DNA from: VBAS01 sp964444975
GTDB lineage: Bacteria; Bacteroidota; Bacteroidia; Chitinophagales; Chitinophagaceae
Length of the DNA: 14,245 bases
Reading direction: 5' to 3'
NCBI GenBank assembly: GCA_964444975.1
Contig: CAYUJD010000091.1
Span: forward strand, 1-14,245
Every line of letters begins with the position of its first letter. The first letter of the stretch is position 1. Shown piece by piece: positions 1 through 6,284 of the stretch. A program made the position numbers and the translations under genes. The notes under the pieces were generated by a model that was given only the letters and a program-made list of their open reading frames with translations, was not told where the DNA came from and did not search any database.

Positions 1-62
1 AGCTAAATCATATTCAGTTGAATATCTTTGACTAATATCGAAACGCTTGTGATTTCCTGGAA

Positions 63-1139
63 TTGATTACCCAGCCTTATGAAGTGCCAATTTCATTAAA
101 AGGAAAATACTATTACCGTAGCGGCACTACAATGCAGGAATTAACGGGAACTGCACTGAATGAATTTCTTCTTCGTAAAAGCGGAAAGAAATGGGATGAA
201 GTGATTGAACCAACAGCGACCCTTGCTGATATTAATGAAGAAAGTGTAAAAATATTTTTGGCTGATGCAAAGAAAGCCGGACGTATTGAAGAAGGTGAAG
301 GATTATCTACTACTGAAATATTAACTAATCTTCGGCTGATTGATGAACAAGTAAAATTAAAACGGGCAGCCCTTGTCTTGTTTGGAAAGAATCCTGGAAA
401 ATTCTATAATAACTGTGTTGTAAAAATTGGCCGCTTTGGAAAAGATGATACCGATTTGAAATTCCAGGAACAGGCAGAAGGAAATATTATTCAATTACTC
501 AAAGAAGTACCGGATCTATTAAATAAAAAATTCCTTATTAAACCAATAGATTTTGAAGGATTGCAGCGTATTGAAAAAGGTGAATATCCTGTTGCTGCTC
601 TTCGTGAAATGTTGCTGAATGCATTGGTTCATCGTTACTATTTGGGAACGGTCATACAAATTAAGGTATATGATAACCGAATTTCCATTTGGAATGAAGG
701 CACATTGCCGGAAGGAATGAATTTAGATTCACTCAAAAGGCCACATCCGTCACGTCCCCGAAATCCATTAATTGCTGATGTATGTTTCAAAGGCGGCTAT
801 ATTGAATTATGGGGCAGAGGTACTTTGAAAATAATCAACTCCTGCAAAGAAGCCTGGCTTCCTGATCCCGGAATAGTGGAAGGAGATGGTGGTTTGTTTG
901 TAACTCTATTTAAAGATCGTTACACCGAAGAACAGTTAAGAAAAATGGGATTGAATGAGCGGCAAGTGAAGGCGGTGCTTTTTGTGATGGAAAATGGAAG
1001 TATAACAAATACAAAGTATGTTGAATTGTTCAATATGTCTCGCCAAACAGCAACCAGGGATCTGACTGAATTGATTAATAAGTTTAAAGTTTTGAGAAGA
1101 GAGGGAGTTGGGGCTGGGGTGATCTATTATATGAATTGA
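63..1139 (+). CDS. AlbA_2/Schlafen-type ATP-binding protein, 3' part (probably disrupted)
   Basis: This is the C-terminal two thirds of the family in which an AlbA_2 (Schlafen-like) putative DNA-binding domain is followed by a GHKL-type ATPase module and a winged helix; such proteins are usually annotated as ATP-binding proteins or predicted transcriptional regulators, with unknown partners. Visible parts: the end of the AlbA_2 domain with VPISLKGKYYYRSG (residues 8-21), a GHKL N-box REMLLNALVHR (181-191), a nucleotide-loop motif IWNEGTLPEG (209-218), WGRGT (250-254), and a C-terminal winged helix (about 298-357). The only start after the last upstream stop is TTG at 63, yet the in-frame codons before it (F-L-E-L, 54-65) still read like the family. 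The true start should therefore lie upstream of the window, and the TAA at 33-35 would interrupt the gene. The domain call is firm; whether the gene is functional is doubtful. Confidence 0.72.
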   Translation: MITQPYEVPISLKGKYYYRSGTTMQELTGTALNEFLLRKSGKKWDEVIEPTATLADINEESVKIFLADAKKAGRIEEGEGLSTTEILTNLRLIDEQVKLKRAALVLFGKNPGKFYNNCVVKIGRFGKDDTDLKFQEQAEGNIIQLLKEVPDLLNKKFLIKPIDFEGLQRIEKGEYPVAALREMLLNALVHRYYLGTVIQIKVYDNRISIWNEGTLPEGMNLDSLKRPHPSRPRNPLIADVCFKGGYIELWGRGTLKIINSCKEAWLPDPGIVEGDGGLFVTLFKDRYTEEQLRKMGLNERQVKAVLFVMENGSITNTKYVELFNMSRQTATRDLTELINKFKVLRREGVGAGVIYYMN

Positions 1140-1204
1140 CTCATAATTGACTCAATTGACTCACGATTGACTCATAGTTGACTCAAGAATTAATGAATGA
1201 CTCG
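1136..1204. repeat. TTGACTCA short tandem repeat array
   Basis: Five exact TTGACTCA copies begin at 1136, 1147, 1156, 1167 and 1178, so steps are 11, 9, 11 and 11 bp, and a degenerate ATGACTCG follows at 1197. The first copy overlaps the stop codon of the upstream gene. The core TGACTCA is nearly self-complementary and the spacing is close to one helical turn. It may be a protein-binding array or the decayed remains of a repetitive coding tail. Confidence 0.7.
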
Positions 1205-1236
1205 TAATGACCTCAATAGATTCAATGGGATATCGA

Positions 1237-1269
1237 TTCGCGACATATTCCGCGACATAGTGTCGTGAA
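1237..1269. repeat. 33-bp palindromic element, copy A
   Basis: This element contains two direct CGACAT units followed by the inverted GTGTCG. The short inverted repeat CGACA-TAG-TGTCG (1253-1265) can form a hairpin. It matches copy B, 110 bp downstream, at 25 of 33 positions by hand alignment. Confidence 0.6.
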
Positions 1270-1346
1270 AGCTAAATGACCGAAATGACCACTAAATTAC
1301 CGGTAAATAGTCAAATTGACCAGTAATGGGCTGAATCCGGAGATTT

Positions 1347-1379
1347 ATCCCGACATTTTTCCCGACATCGTGTCGGGAT
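1347..1379. repeat. 33-bp palindromic element, copy B
   Basis: This is the second copy of the element at 1237-1269. Its right half is a perfect 7-bp inverted repeat CCCGACA-TCG-TGTCGGG (1361-1377). Alternatively the first unit with its flank (ATTTATCCCGACA, 1343-1355) pairs with TGTCGGGATAAAT (1371-1383) to give a 13-bp stem. Gene-free bases 1140-1424 also contain scattered AATGACC/TTGACC units but no open frame that I can support. Confidence 0.6.
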
Positions 1380-1424
1380 AAATTATAGACCGAATTGACA
1401 GTACTTGGATAATAACCGGCTAAG

Positions 1425-1883
1425 ATGCATACATTGGGGAATACAGAAATTTTAAAGGTTCACAAAACCGCCTTCCTCTGCAGCCGCCAGATTCCTGCGG
1501 CTGCAGTATTGAAATGCTATGACTGGGCCATGGAAATGCGGGAAAAGAAACAATGTGTCATCAGCGGCTTTCACAGCCCGCTGGAAAAAGATGTGCTGGC
1601 TATTTTGTTGAAGGGAAATCAGCCGCTGATCGTAGTACTGGCAAAATCATTGCCCCAAAAACCAAAGCCGGAATTTCAAAAAGCATTAAATGAAAACCGG
1701 CTGCTGCTTATCAGTCCCTTTTATAAAAAAGTAATCCGGGCATCGGAAAAAACAGCGATGCTCCGCAATAGGCTGATGATAGAACTGGCGGATGACATAG
1801 TAATTGGATGGAAAAAGGAGGGCGGGAATATTGATAACTTAATAAAGCGGTATCAAAAAAAAGCAGACATGCTTGTGAAGTAA
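1425..1883 (+). CDS. DprA/Smf-like Rossmann-fold protein
   Basis: This is a 152-aa stand-alone version of the Rossmann fold found in DprA (Smf), the protein that loads RecA on incoming single-stranded DNA in natural transformation. It is much shorter than true DprA (about 360 aa), having no SAM-like N-terminal domain and no C-terminal winged helix. Family-like features are the first strand AFLCSR (residues 16-21), a helix and strand ending in CVISGFHSPLEKDV, a strand LIVVLA before a basic loop, the LLLISPF strand, and the late RNRLMIELADDIVIG segment, which corresponds to the RNR(I/L)I motif of DprA. Bacteroidetes genomes commonly carry this short form, often named DNA-processing or nucleotide-binding protein; its substrate is not known to me. 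It starts at ATG 1425 with no clear Shine-Dalgarno site and converges on cobA. The fold is fairly sure, the role open. Confidence 0.65.
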   Translation: MHTLGNTEILKVHKTAFLCSRQIPAAAVLKCYDWAMEMREKKQCVISGFHSPLEKDVLAILLKGNQPLIVVLAKSLPQKPKPEFQKALNENRLLLISPFYKKVIRASEKTAMLRNRLMIELADDIVIGWKKEGGNIDNLIKRYQKKADMLVK

Positions 1884-2041
1884 TAACCTTCCACCCCATC
1901 TTCCCCTCATATCCCTGACAAGGCAAAACCCCGCGATAACCGAGGTAGTGATTCATTACAAAGACCAGGAAAAATCTAATAATTGAGGTCAGTTTGTTTT
2001 AGTAATAAATGTTAAACCAATTTCGGGGCATTGAACGGAGC

Positions 2042-2068
2042 CCATCCGAATGGATTTCGTTCGGATGG
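2042..2068. terminator. Hairpin between convergent genes, possible terminator
   Basis: CCATCCGAA (2042-2050) and TTCGGATGG (2060-2068) form a perfect 9-bp stem with a 9-nt loop. It lies 50-77 nt past the cobA stop on the minus strand and about 160 nt past the end of the DprA-like gene on the + strand. There is no U-run on either side, so it is not a classical intrinsic terminator. It could be a transcript-end stabiliser. Confidence 0.35.
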
Positions 2069-2118
2069 ATGTTGCAAAAGAAACACAATAGTGGTGACTC
2101 AGCAAAGTAAATGATCCT

Positions 2119-2991
2119 TCACTCCCCCAGCTCCAAAAACACAGTCCCCTTTTCTTTCACAGTTTCAAACCAGTGAAACTTCTCGTGCAGCTTTACCACA
2201 TTTCCGATGATGACAAGGGAGGGTGAAGTGAATTCTTTTGCTGCAAAATCGGCGCAGCAGTTTTTGAGTGTGGAAAGATATACCCGCTGGTAGGGCGTGG
2301 TGGCCTGTTCGATGACGGCCAGCGCTGTATCGGCCGCTTTATGATGCTGTAAGAGATGCGTGCAGAGTTCACACAAATTTTTACCCGCCATATAAAACAC
2401 CAGTGTATCGCTGGTCTGCGCCAGCTCTTTCCACCGCCCAGGCATGTAGTTACTGTTGGGGTTGTAGGTATGCCACTGCACACCCTGTGCATAGCCGCGG
2501 GCTGTAAGCGGTATGCCCGCATACGCCGAGGCGCCGGATGCGGCCGTAATGCCGGGAATAATTTCAAACGGTATGTCGTGCTGTTTGCAGGTGAGCAGCT
2601 CATCCAGCACATTGCTGAAAAAAGCCACATCGCCGCCCTTCAGCCGCAGCACTTTTTTCCCCTGCAGGGCATGTTCAATAATCAGCGCATTTATTTTTTC
2701 TCTGGTGGCCGAGGCTTCATTGTAGCCCTGCTTGCCGGCAAAAATGACCAGCGCATCCTTTCGTGCATGTTCATTTATTATTGCCGGATTTACCAGCCGG
2801 TCGGTAATGATGACATCGGCATCGGCCAGCCGCTTCCGTAGTTTAAGAGTGATAAGTTCTGCATCGCCGGGGCCGGCGCCGGCAAGAATGACCTCACCTC
2901 CCGACCTCCTCTCTAAAGGAGAGAAGGGGCCGGGCTTCCGTTCATTATTCAATTTTTGCTTCGGCATATTAAGCAAATCAACACTATTCAT
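2119..2991 (-). CDS. cobA: Uroporphyrinogen-III C-methyltransferase (SUMT)
   Basis: This enzyme transfers two methyl groups from S-adenosylmethionine to uroporphyrinogen III, giving precorrin-2, which feeds siroheme synthesis for sulfite reductase. Tetrapyrrole-methylase landmarks are the SAM-site loop GAGPGD (residues 38-43), RLKGGD (116-121), PGITAASGASAYAGIPLTAR (146-165) and the C-terminal SPSLVIIGNVV. Two positions depart from textbook SUMT: RLKGGDVAFF replaces RLKGGDPFxF, and LTARG replaces LTHRG. I believe these are normal for the Bacteroidetes branch. It is a stand-alone methylase, not a CysG fusion. The annotated frame begins with about 33 extra residues, of which PGPFSPLERRSGGE is encoded by a palindromic repeat (see the repeat at 2909-2923). 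The enzyme core starts only at about residue 33, and no ATG lies between residue 9 and the core. It is the last gene of the minus-strand cys cluster, 61 bp after cysN. Confidence 0.9.
   Translation of the reverse strand: MNSVDLLNMPKQKLNNERKPGPFSPLERRSGGEVILAGAGPGDAELITLKLRKRLADADVIITDRLVNPAIINEHARKDALVIFAGKQGYNEASATREKINALIIEHALQGKKVLRLKGGDVAFFSNVLDELLTCKQHDIPFEIIPGITAASGASAYAGIPLTARGYAQGVQWHTYNPNSNYMPGRWKELAQTSDTLVFYMAGKNLCELCTHLLQHHKAADTALAVIEQATTPYQRVYLSTLKNCCADFAAKEFTSPSLVIIGNVVKLHEKFHWFETVKEKGTVFLELGE
2909..2923 (-). repeat. CTTTAG palindromic repeat R1, inside the cobA frame
   Basis: On the minus strand the sequence is CTCTC-CTTTA-GAGAG followed by a G-rich flank, a sequence variant of the CCCCTTTAGGGG family seen three more times nearby. 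Here it lies inside the cobA reading frame and is translated near residues 20-33. It forms an inverted pair with R2. Confidence 0.6.
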
Positions 2992-3032
2992 TAAATAAAG
3001 AAACGATCAATATGCGATGAGTCTCTCGTCTA

Positions 3033-3044
3033 CCCCTTTAGGGG
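3033..3044 (+). repeat. CCCCTTTAGGGG palindromic repeat R2
   Basis: This is a perfect 12-bp palindrome except for the CTTTAG core asymmetry, followed by a GCGGGGGTTTAT flank, 8 bp beyond the cysN stop codon. It is in inverted orientation to R3 at the cysN start and to R1. It may act as a hairpin at the transcript junction. Confidence 0.7.
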
Positions 3045-3052
3045 GCGGGGGT

Positions 3053-4294
3053 TTATTTTATCAGCACTGCCGCCACCGTACTGTTGCTCGTTTCATCAAT
3101 CAATACCGCACTGCCGTTTTCACTCAGCATTTCGTAGCTGTCGTACACCAGCGGCGAGGCGGTTTTGATGGTCGCTTTCACCACTTCATTCAGCTTCACG
3201 CCGCCGTTCACCGGCTGGCGTTGCAGTGTGTTTACATCCAGCTTGAATTCCACATTTTTTACAACAGCCCTTAGCAGGCGGCTGTTGTGCTGCAGTAAAT
3301 ATTTATTGCCCGAAATAAGCGGCTTATCATCCAGCCAGCAGAGCAGCACTTCCAGTTCGTTACTTATCAGCGGCAGGCTGTCAATTTTTACAATCGAATC
3401 GCCGCGGCTGATATCAATATCGTCTGCCAGCAGTATCACGGCGCTTTGCGGGGCAAACACTTCATCCACTTCTTTACCGGCAATTTCAACAGAAGCAATT
3501 GTGGTCTCTATATCCTGCGGCAATACTTTTACCCGGTCTCCTTTTTTATACACCCCGCTGATTACTTTACCGGCATAGCCGCGGTAATCGTGCAGCTCAT
3601 CCGTTTGCGGGCGGATGACATACTGCACCTGGAACCTTGCATCGGTAAGATTGATATCGCTGTCAAGCACCACTTCTTCAAGAAACTCCAAAAGGGGTTT
3701 CCCTTTATACCAGTTTATTTTTTCCGATTTGTCCACAATATTATCGCCATCCAGTGCACTGATGGGAATATAAGTGACATCGTTCAGCCCGAGCTGCTTT
3801 GCCACTTCGGTGTAATCAATCACAATGTTGTTAAACACATCCTGCGAATAATCCACCAGGTCCATCTTATTTATTGCTACCACCACATGCGGTATCTTCA
3901 GCAGCGAGGCAATAATGGAATGCCGCCGTGTCTGCTCCACCACGCCCTGGCGGGCATCAATCAGAATAATTATCAGGTTGGCATTGCTGGCGCCGGTAAT
4001 CATATTGCGGGTGTACTGGACATGCCCCGGTGCATCGGCAATGATAAATTTTCGTTTCGGCGTGCTGAAATAGCGGTAGGCCACGTCAATGGTGATGCCC
4101 TGTTCCCGCTCGGCACGCAGGCCGTCAGTAAGCAGTGCCAGGTCCACTTCGCCGTTTGCTTTATTCTTCGATGATTTTTCCAGCGCTTCCAGCTGGTCCA
4201 TGAGAATATTCTTGCTGTCGTACAGCAATCGTCCGATGAGTGTGCTTTTGCCGTCATCAACACTGCCTGCGGTGATAAATCGTAGTAAGTCCAT
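3053..4294 (-). CDS. cysN: Sulfate adenylyltransferase subunit 1 (GTPase)
   Basis: CysN is the GTPase subunit of ATP sulfurylase; GTP hydrolysis drives CysD to form adenosine 5'-phosphosulfate (APS) and pyrophosphate from ATP and sulfate. The G-domain motifs are complete: P-loop GSVDDGKST (residues 10-18), switch I GITID with the Mg-binding Thr68 (66-70), DAPGH (87-91) and NKMD (142-145). EF-Tu-like beta-barrel domains fill the rest (about 215-413). At 413 aa it is the normal stand-alone length, with no APS kinase (CysC) domain fused to the C-terminus. The ATG at 4294 stands directly before the GSVDDGKS region as usual. The gene lies 125 bp after cysD, a long gap for an operon, and this gap carries two palindromic repeats. 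A further copy follows its stop codon, so the gene is bracketed by inverted repeats R3 and R2. Confidence 0.96.
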   Translation of the reverse strand: MDLLRFITAGSVDDGKSTLIGRLLYDSKNILMDQLEALEKSSKNKANGEVDLALLTDGLRAEREQGITIDVAYRYFSTPKRKFIIADAPGHVQYTRNMITGASNANLIIILIDARQGVVEQTRRHSIIASLLKIPHVVVAINKMDLVDYSQDVFNNIVIDYTEVAKQLGLNDVTYIPISALDGDNIVDKSEKINWYKGKPLLEFLEEVVLDSDINLTDARFQVQYVIRPQTDELHDYRGYAGKVISGVYKKGDRVKVLPQDIETTIASVEIAGKEVDEVFAPQSAVILLADDIDISRGDSIVKIDSLPLISNELEVLLCWLDDKPLISGNKYLLQHNSRLLRAVVKNVEFKLDVNTLQRQPVNGGVKLNEVVKATIKTASPLVYDSYEMLSENGSAVLIDETSNSTVAAVLIK

Positions 4295-4304
4295 AAACCC
4301 CTGC

Positions 4305-4318
4305 CCCCCTAAAGGGGG
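4305..4318 (-). repeat. CCCCCTTTAGGGGG palindromic repeat R3
   Basis: The palindrome stands immediately upstream of cysN. On the minus strand it is followed by GGCAGGGGTTT and then the cysN ATG, so its flank covers the place of a ribosome-binding site. R2 at the other end of cysN has the same G-rich flank ending in GGGGTTTAT, in opposite orientation. Confidence 0.7.
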
Positions 4319-4398
4319 AACTTAGTTTGTATCAGTCTTTCAAATTTATCTCTGACTGAGTATTAGAAAATTTCATTTTATAAAGATTACTCCCACAG

Positions 4399-4410
4399 CC
4401 CCTTTAGGGG
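4399..4410 (+). repeat. CCCCTTTAGGGG palindromic repeat R4
   Basis: This copy has a GGTTGGG-like flank and lies 9 bp past the cysD stop codon, the same placement as R2 relative to cysN. It forms an inverted pair with R3, about 80 bp away, across the cysD-cysN junction. Confidence 0.7.
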
Positions 4411-4419
4411 TTGGGACTT

Positions 4420-5328
4420 TTAAAAATACCCGTTCTTCTTCCGGTCTTCCATCGCCGCTTCGGTTACCTTGTCGTCAATTCTCGTTTCGCCACGTTCGCT
4501 TATCCTTGTCGAAATAATTTCATTAATTACTGCATCGAGGGTTTCGGCATTTGATTCCACGGCTGCTGTGCAGGTCATGTCGCCTACGGTGCGGTAGCGT
4601 ACTTTCTTTTTCATCACCACATCGGTGTCATCCAGCCTGATAAATTCTGACACAGCCACCAGTTGCCCTTCATGTTCTATCACTTGCCGTTCATGGGCAA
4701 AATAGATGGAGGGAAGTGCAACGTTTTCTTTCCTTACATAATTCCAGATATCCAGTTCCGTCCAGTTGCTGATAGGAAAAACTCTTACATTTTCTCCTTT
4801 ATGAATCCGGCCGTTGTAAATATTCCACAGTTCCGGCCGCTGCAGTTTGGGGTTCCACTGCCCAAACTCATCCCGTACTGAAAAAATTCTTTCTTTGGCT
4901 CTTGCTTTTTCTTCATCCCTGCGGCCACCGCCGATGCAGCAATCAAATTTAAATTCTTCAATCGTGTCGAGCAGCGTGTAAGTCTGCAGCCAGTTGCGGC
5001 TGGCAAATTTTCCTCTTGGTTCGGTCAGGTTTTTTTGTTTGATGGTATCTTCCACCTTTCGCACAATCAGTGTTGCATTCACCTGCTTTGCCAGTTCGTC
5101 ACGAAAGTCCAGCGCCTCGGGAAAATTATGCCCGGTATCAATATGCACCAGCGGAAAAGGAATTTTACCGGGAGCAAATGCCTTTTTTGCCAGGTGCACC
5201 AGCGTGATGGAATCTTTTCCGCCGCTGAATAACAAGGCCGGTTTTTCAAACTGCGCCGCCACTTCGCGGAAGATGTGAATGCTTTCCGCTTCCAGTTGTT
5301 CCAGGTAATTGAGATGATACTGACTCAT
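4420..5328 (-). CDS. cysD: Sulfate adenylyltransferase subunit 2 (ATP sulfurylase)
   Basis: CysD is the catalytic subunit of heterodimeric ATP sulfurylase and forms APS from ATP and sulfate with CysN. It is an N-type ATP pyrophosphatase: the PP-loop SGGKDS is at residues 35-40, the HIDTGHNFPE segment at 62-71, and the substrate-binding GGGRRDEEKARAKER at 133-147. The protein ends in the family's characteristic KKNGYF. Its 302 aa are full length. The ATG at 5328 opens the usual N-terminal helix (YLEQLEAESIHIFREV). An AAAGGA stretch shortly before it could bind ribosomes. A 15-bp palindrome (5346-5360) lies 17 nt upstream of the start codon, in the 93-bp gap after cysH, where it could serve as an operator for a second, internal control point of the cluster. 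Confidence 0.97.
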   Translation of the reverse strand: MSQYHLNYLEQLEAESIHIFREVAAQFEKPALLFSGGKDSITLVHLAKKAFAPGKIPFPLVHIDTGHNFPEALDFRDELAKQVNATLIVRKVEDTIKQKNLTEPRGKFASRNWLQTYTLLDTIEEFKFDCCIGGGRRDEEKARAKERIFSVRDEFGQWNPKLQRPELWNIYNGRIHKGENVRVFPISNWTELDIWNYVRKENVALPSIYFAHERQVIEHEGQLVAVSEFIRLDDTDVVMKKKVRYRTVGDMTCTAAVESNAETLDAVINEIISTRISERGETRIDDKVTEAAMEDRKKNGYF

Positions 5329-5345
5329 GTGTTTCCTTTATTAGT

Positions 5346-5360
5346 CTACTAATTTAGTAG
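5346..5360. promoter_or_regulatory. Candidate operator CTACTAATTTAGTAG upstream of cysD
   Basis: This is a perfect inverted repeat, CTACTAA-T-TTAGTAG, 17 nt before the cysD ATG. It shares the form CTAC-N7-GTAG with the site at 6251-6265 in front of cysH. A second, overlapping dyad TTAGT-CT-ACTAA occupies 5341-5352. I infer that it is bound by the Rrf2 regulator encoded at 6285-6698. A role as a leader hairpin is possible too. Confidence 0.55.
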
Positions 5361-5421
5361 GATTATTTTTATAAAAATTAAGGGTGTTATCCCTTTACTT
5401 TTTTGCCTGGCCAATCATTTT

Positions 5422-6156
5422 CTACTTTTCCTCTTCTTGTGCCGTTACAGTTTGTTCATGAATATGAAGGCCACATTCTTTTTTAGTATTGTCTTCCCAC
5501 CACCATCTGCCGGCACGGAAATCTTCGCCGGGCTTAATGGCTCTTGTGCAGGGAGCGCAGCCGATGCTTACAAATCCTTTATCATGCAAAGGATTGCAGG
5601 GAACATCATTGCGGCTCACATACTGCTTCACCTGGCCCCATGTCCAGCTGAGCAGCGGGTGAAACTTAATTATCTGATTCACTTCATCCCACTCCAGCAT
5701 CGGCATGTCGTGGCGATTGTTGCTTTGTTCAGCCCGTATGCCGGTAATCCACACTGCGTTTCCCTTCAGGGCTCTTTGCAATGGCTCTACTTTTCTTATA
5801 TGGCAGCACTGCTTCCTGTTATCCACTGATTCATAAAAGCAATTAGGGCCTCTTTCAGTTATAAACTCCTGCAATGTTGCTGTTTCCGGATAGTAAGCCT
5901 CAATTTTAATATTGTATTTTTCTACCGTCCGACTCCAGGTTGTGTATGTTTCTGCAAAAAGTCTACCGGTGTCAAGCGTAAATATTTTCACAGGTAGCTT
6001 ATTGGATGCAATGTAATGGGTGATGGCCTGGTCTTCCAATCCGAAGCTGGTGGAAAAAACCACCTGCCCGGGAAAACGGTTAACGAAATACTGCAATTGC
6101 TCTGCAATGCTTTTATCCTTTAACTCATTCAATAATTCACTCACCGGAACACCCAT
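5422..6156 (-). CDS. cysH: Assimilatory adenylyl-sulfate (APS) reductase
   Basis: The CysH family reduces activated sulfate to sulfite with thioredoxin or glutaredoxin as electron donor. The nucleotide loop STSFGLEDQ is at residues 35-43, LDTGRLF at 61-67, and the catalytic cysteine in KECGLH at 228. The protein also has a CC pair at 117-118 (RKQCCHIRK) and C-x2-C at 200 and 203 (SIGCAPC). These four cysteines bind a [4Fe-4S] cluster in the group that prefers APS over PAPS; E. coli CysH lacks them. Direct use of APS agrees with the lack of an APS kinase gene beside cysD and cysN. Length (244 aa) is normal. The ATG at 6156 gives an N-terminus MGVPVSELLNEL without targeting signals. A predicted promoter and operator lie 64-110 nt upstream. 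Confidence 0.95.
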   Translation of the reverse strand: MGVPVSELLNELKDKSIAEQLQYFVNRFPGQVVFSTSFGLEDQAITHYIASNKLPVKIFTLDTGRLFAETYTTWSRTVEKYNIKIEAYYPETATLQEFITERGPNCFYESVDNRKQCCHIRKVEPLQRALKGNAVWITGIRAEQSNNRHDMPMLEWDEVNQIIKFHPLLSWTWGQVKQYVSRNDVPCNPLHDKGFVSIGCAPCTRAIKPGEDFRAGRWWWEDNTKKECGLHIHEQTVTAQEEEK

Positions 6157-6226
6157 ATTTTTCTCTCTTTTTGTTTCAAAATTTAACTCAAATGGCAGAG
6201 CGGATTTTCATAGTTACCGATGGCTG

Positions 6227-6257
6227 CGAAGATAGGCCAAAAGCGCTGCCCTACCAA
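6227..6257 (-). promoter_or_regulatory. Predicted cysH promoter (Bacteroidetes type)
   Basis: On the minus strand TTG (at 6257-6255) is followed after exactly 20 nt by TATCTTCG (6234-6227). This fits the Bacteroidetes consensus TTG-N19-21-TAnnTTTG with one mismatch. Transcription would start near 6220, leaving a leader of about 60 nt before the cysH ATG. The -33 element lies inside the palindrome at 6251-6265, the layout expected for repression by steric block. Confidence 0.5.
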
Positions 6258-6265
6258 GCAGGTAG
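6251..6265. promoter_or_regulatory. Candidate operator CTACCAAGCAGGTAG upstream of cysH
   Basis: CTACC-AAGCA-GGTAG is a 15-bp inverted repeat in the gap between the Rrf2 gene and cysH. It has the same half-sites and spacing as the palindrome before cysD (CTAC-N7-GTAG) and it covers the predicted -33 element of the cysH promoter. Binding by the neighbouring Rrf2 protein is inferred, not shown. Confidence 0.55.
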
Positions 6266-6284
6266 ATTTTGCTTAAGCTATTTT

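Noticed and set aside
23..30. TATCTTTG as a promoter for the ATPase fragment
   Set aside because: It matches the -7 consensus but lies in sequence that still looks like coding DNA of the same gene, and no -33 element fits within the window; chance is likelier.
1136..1185. Repeat array considered as CRISPR
   Set aside because: Units are 8 bp with 1-3 bp between them; there are no spacers, leader or cas genes.
3446..4174. 242-codon open frame on the + strand opposite cysN
   Set aside because: It is a shadow of cysN with biased composition and no family motif.
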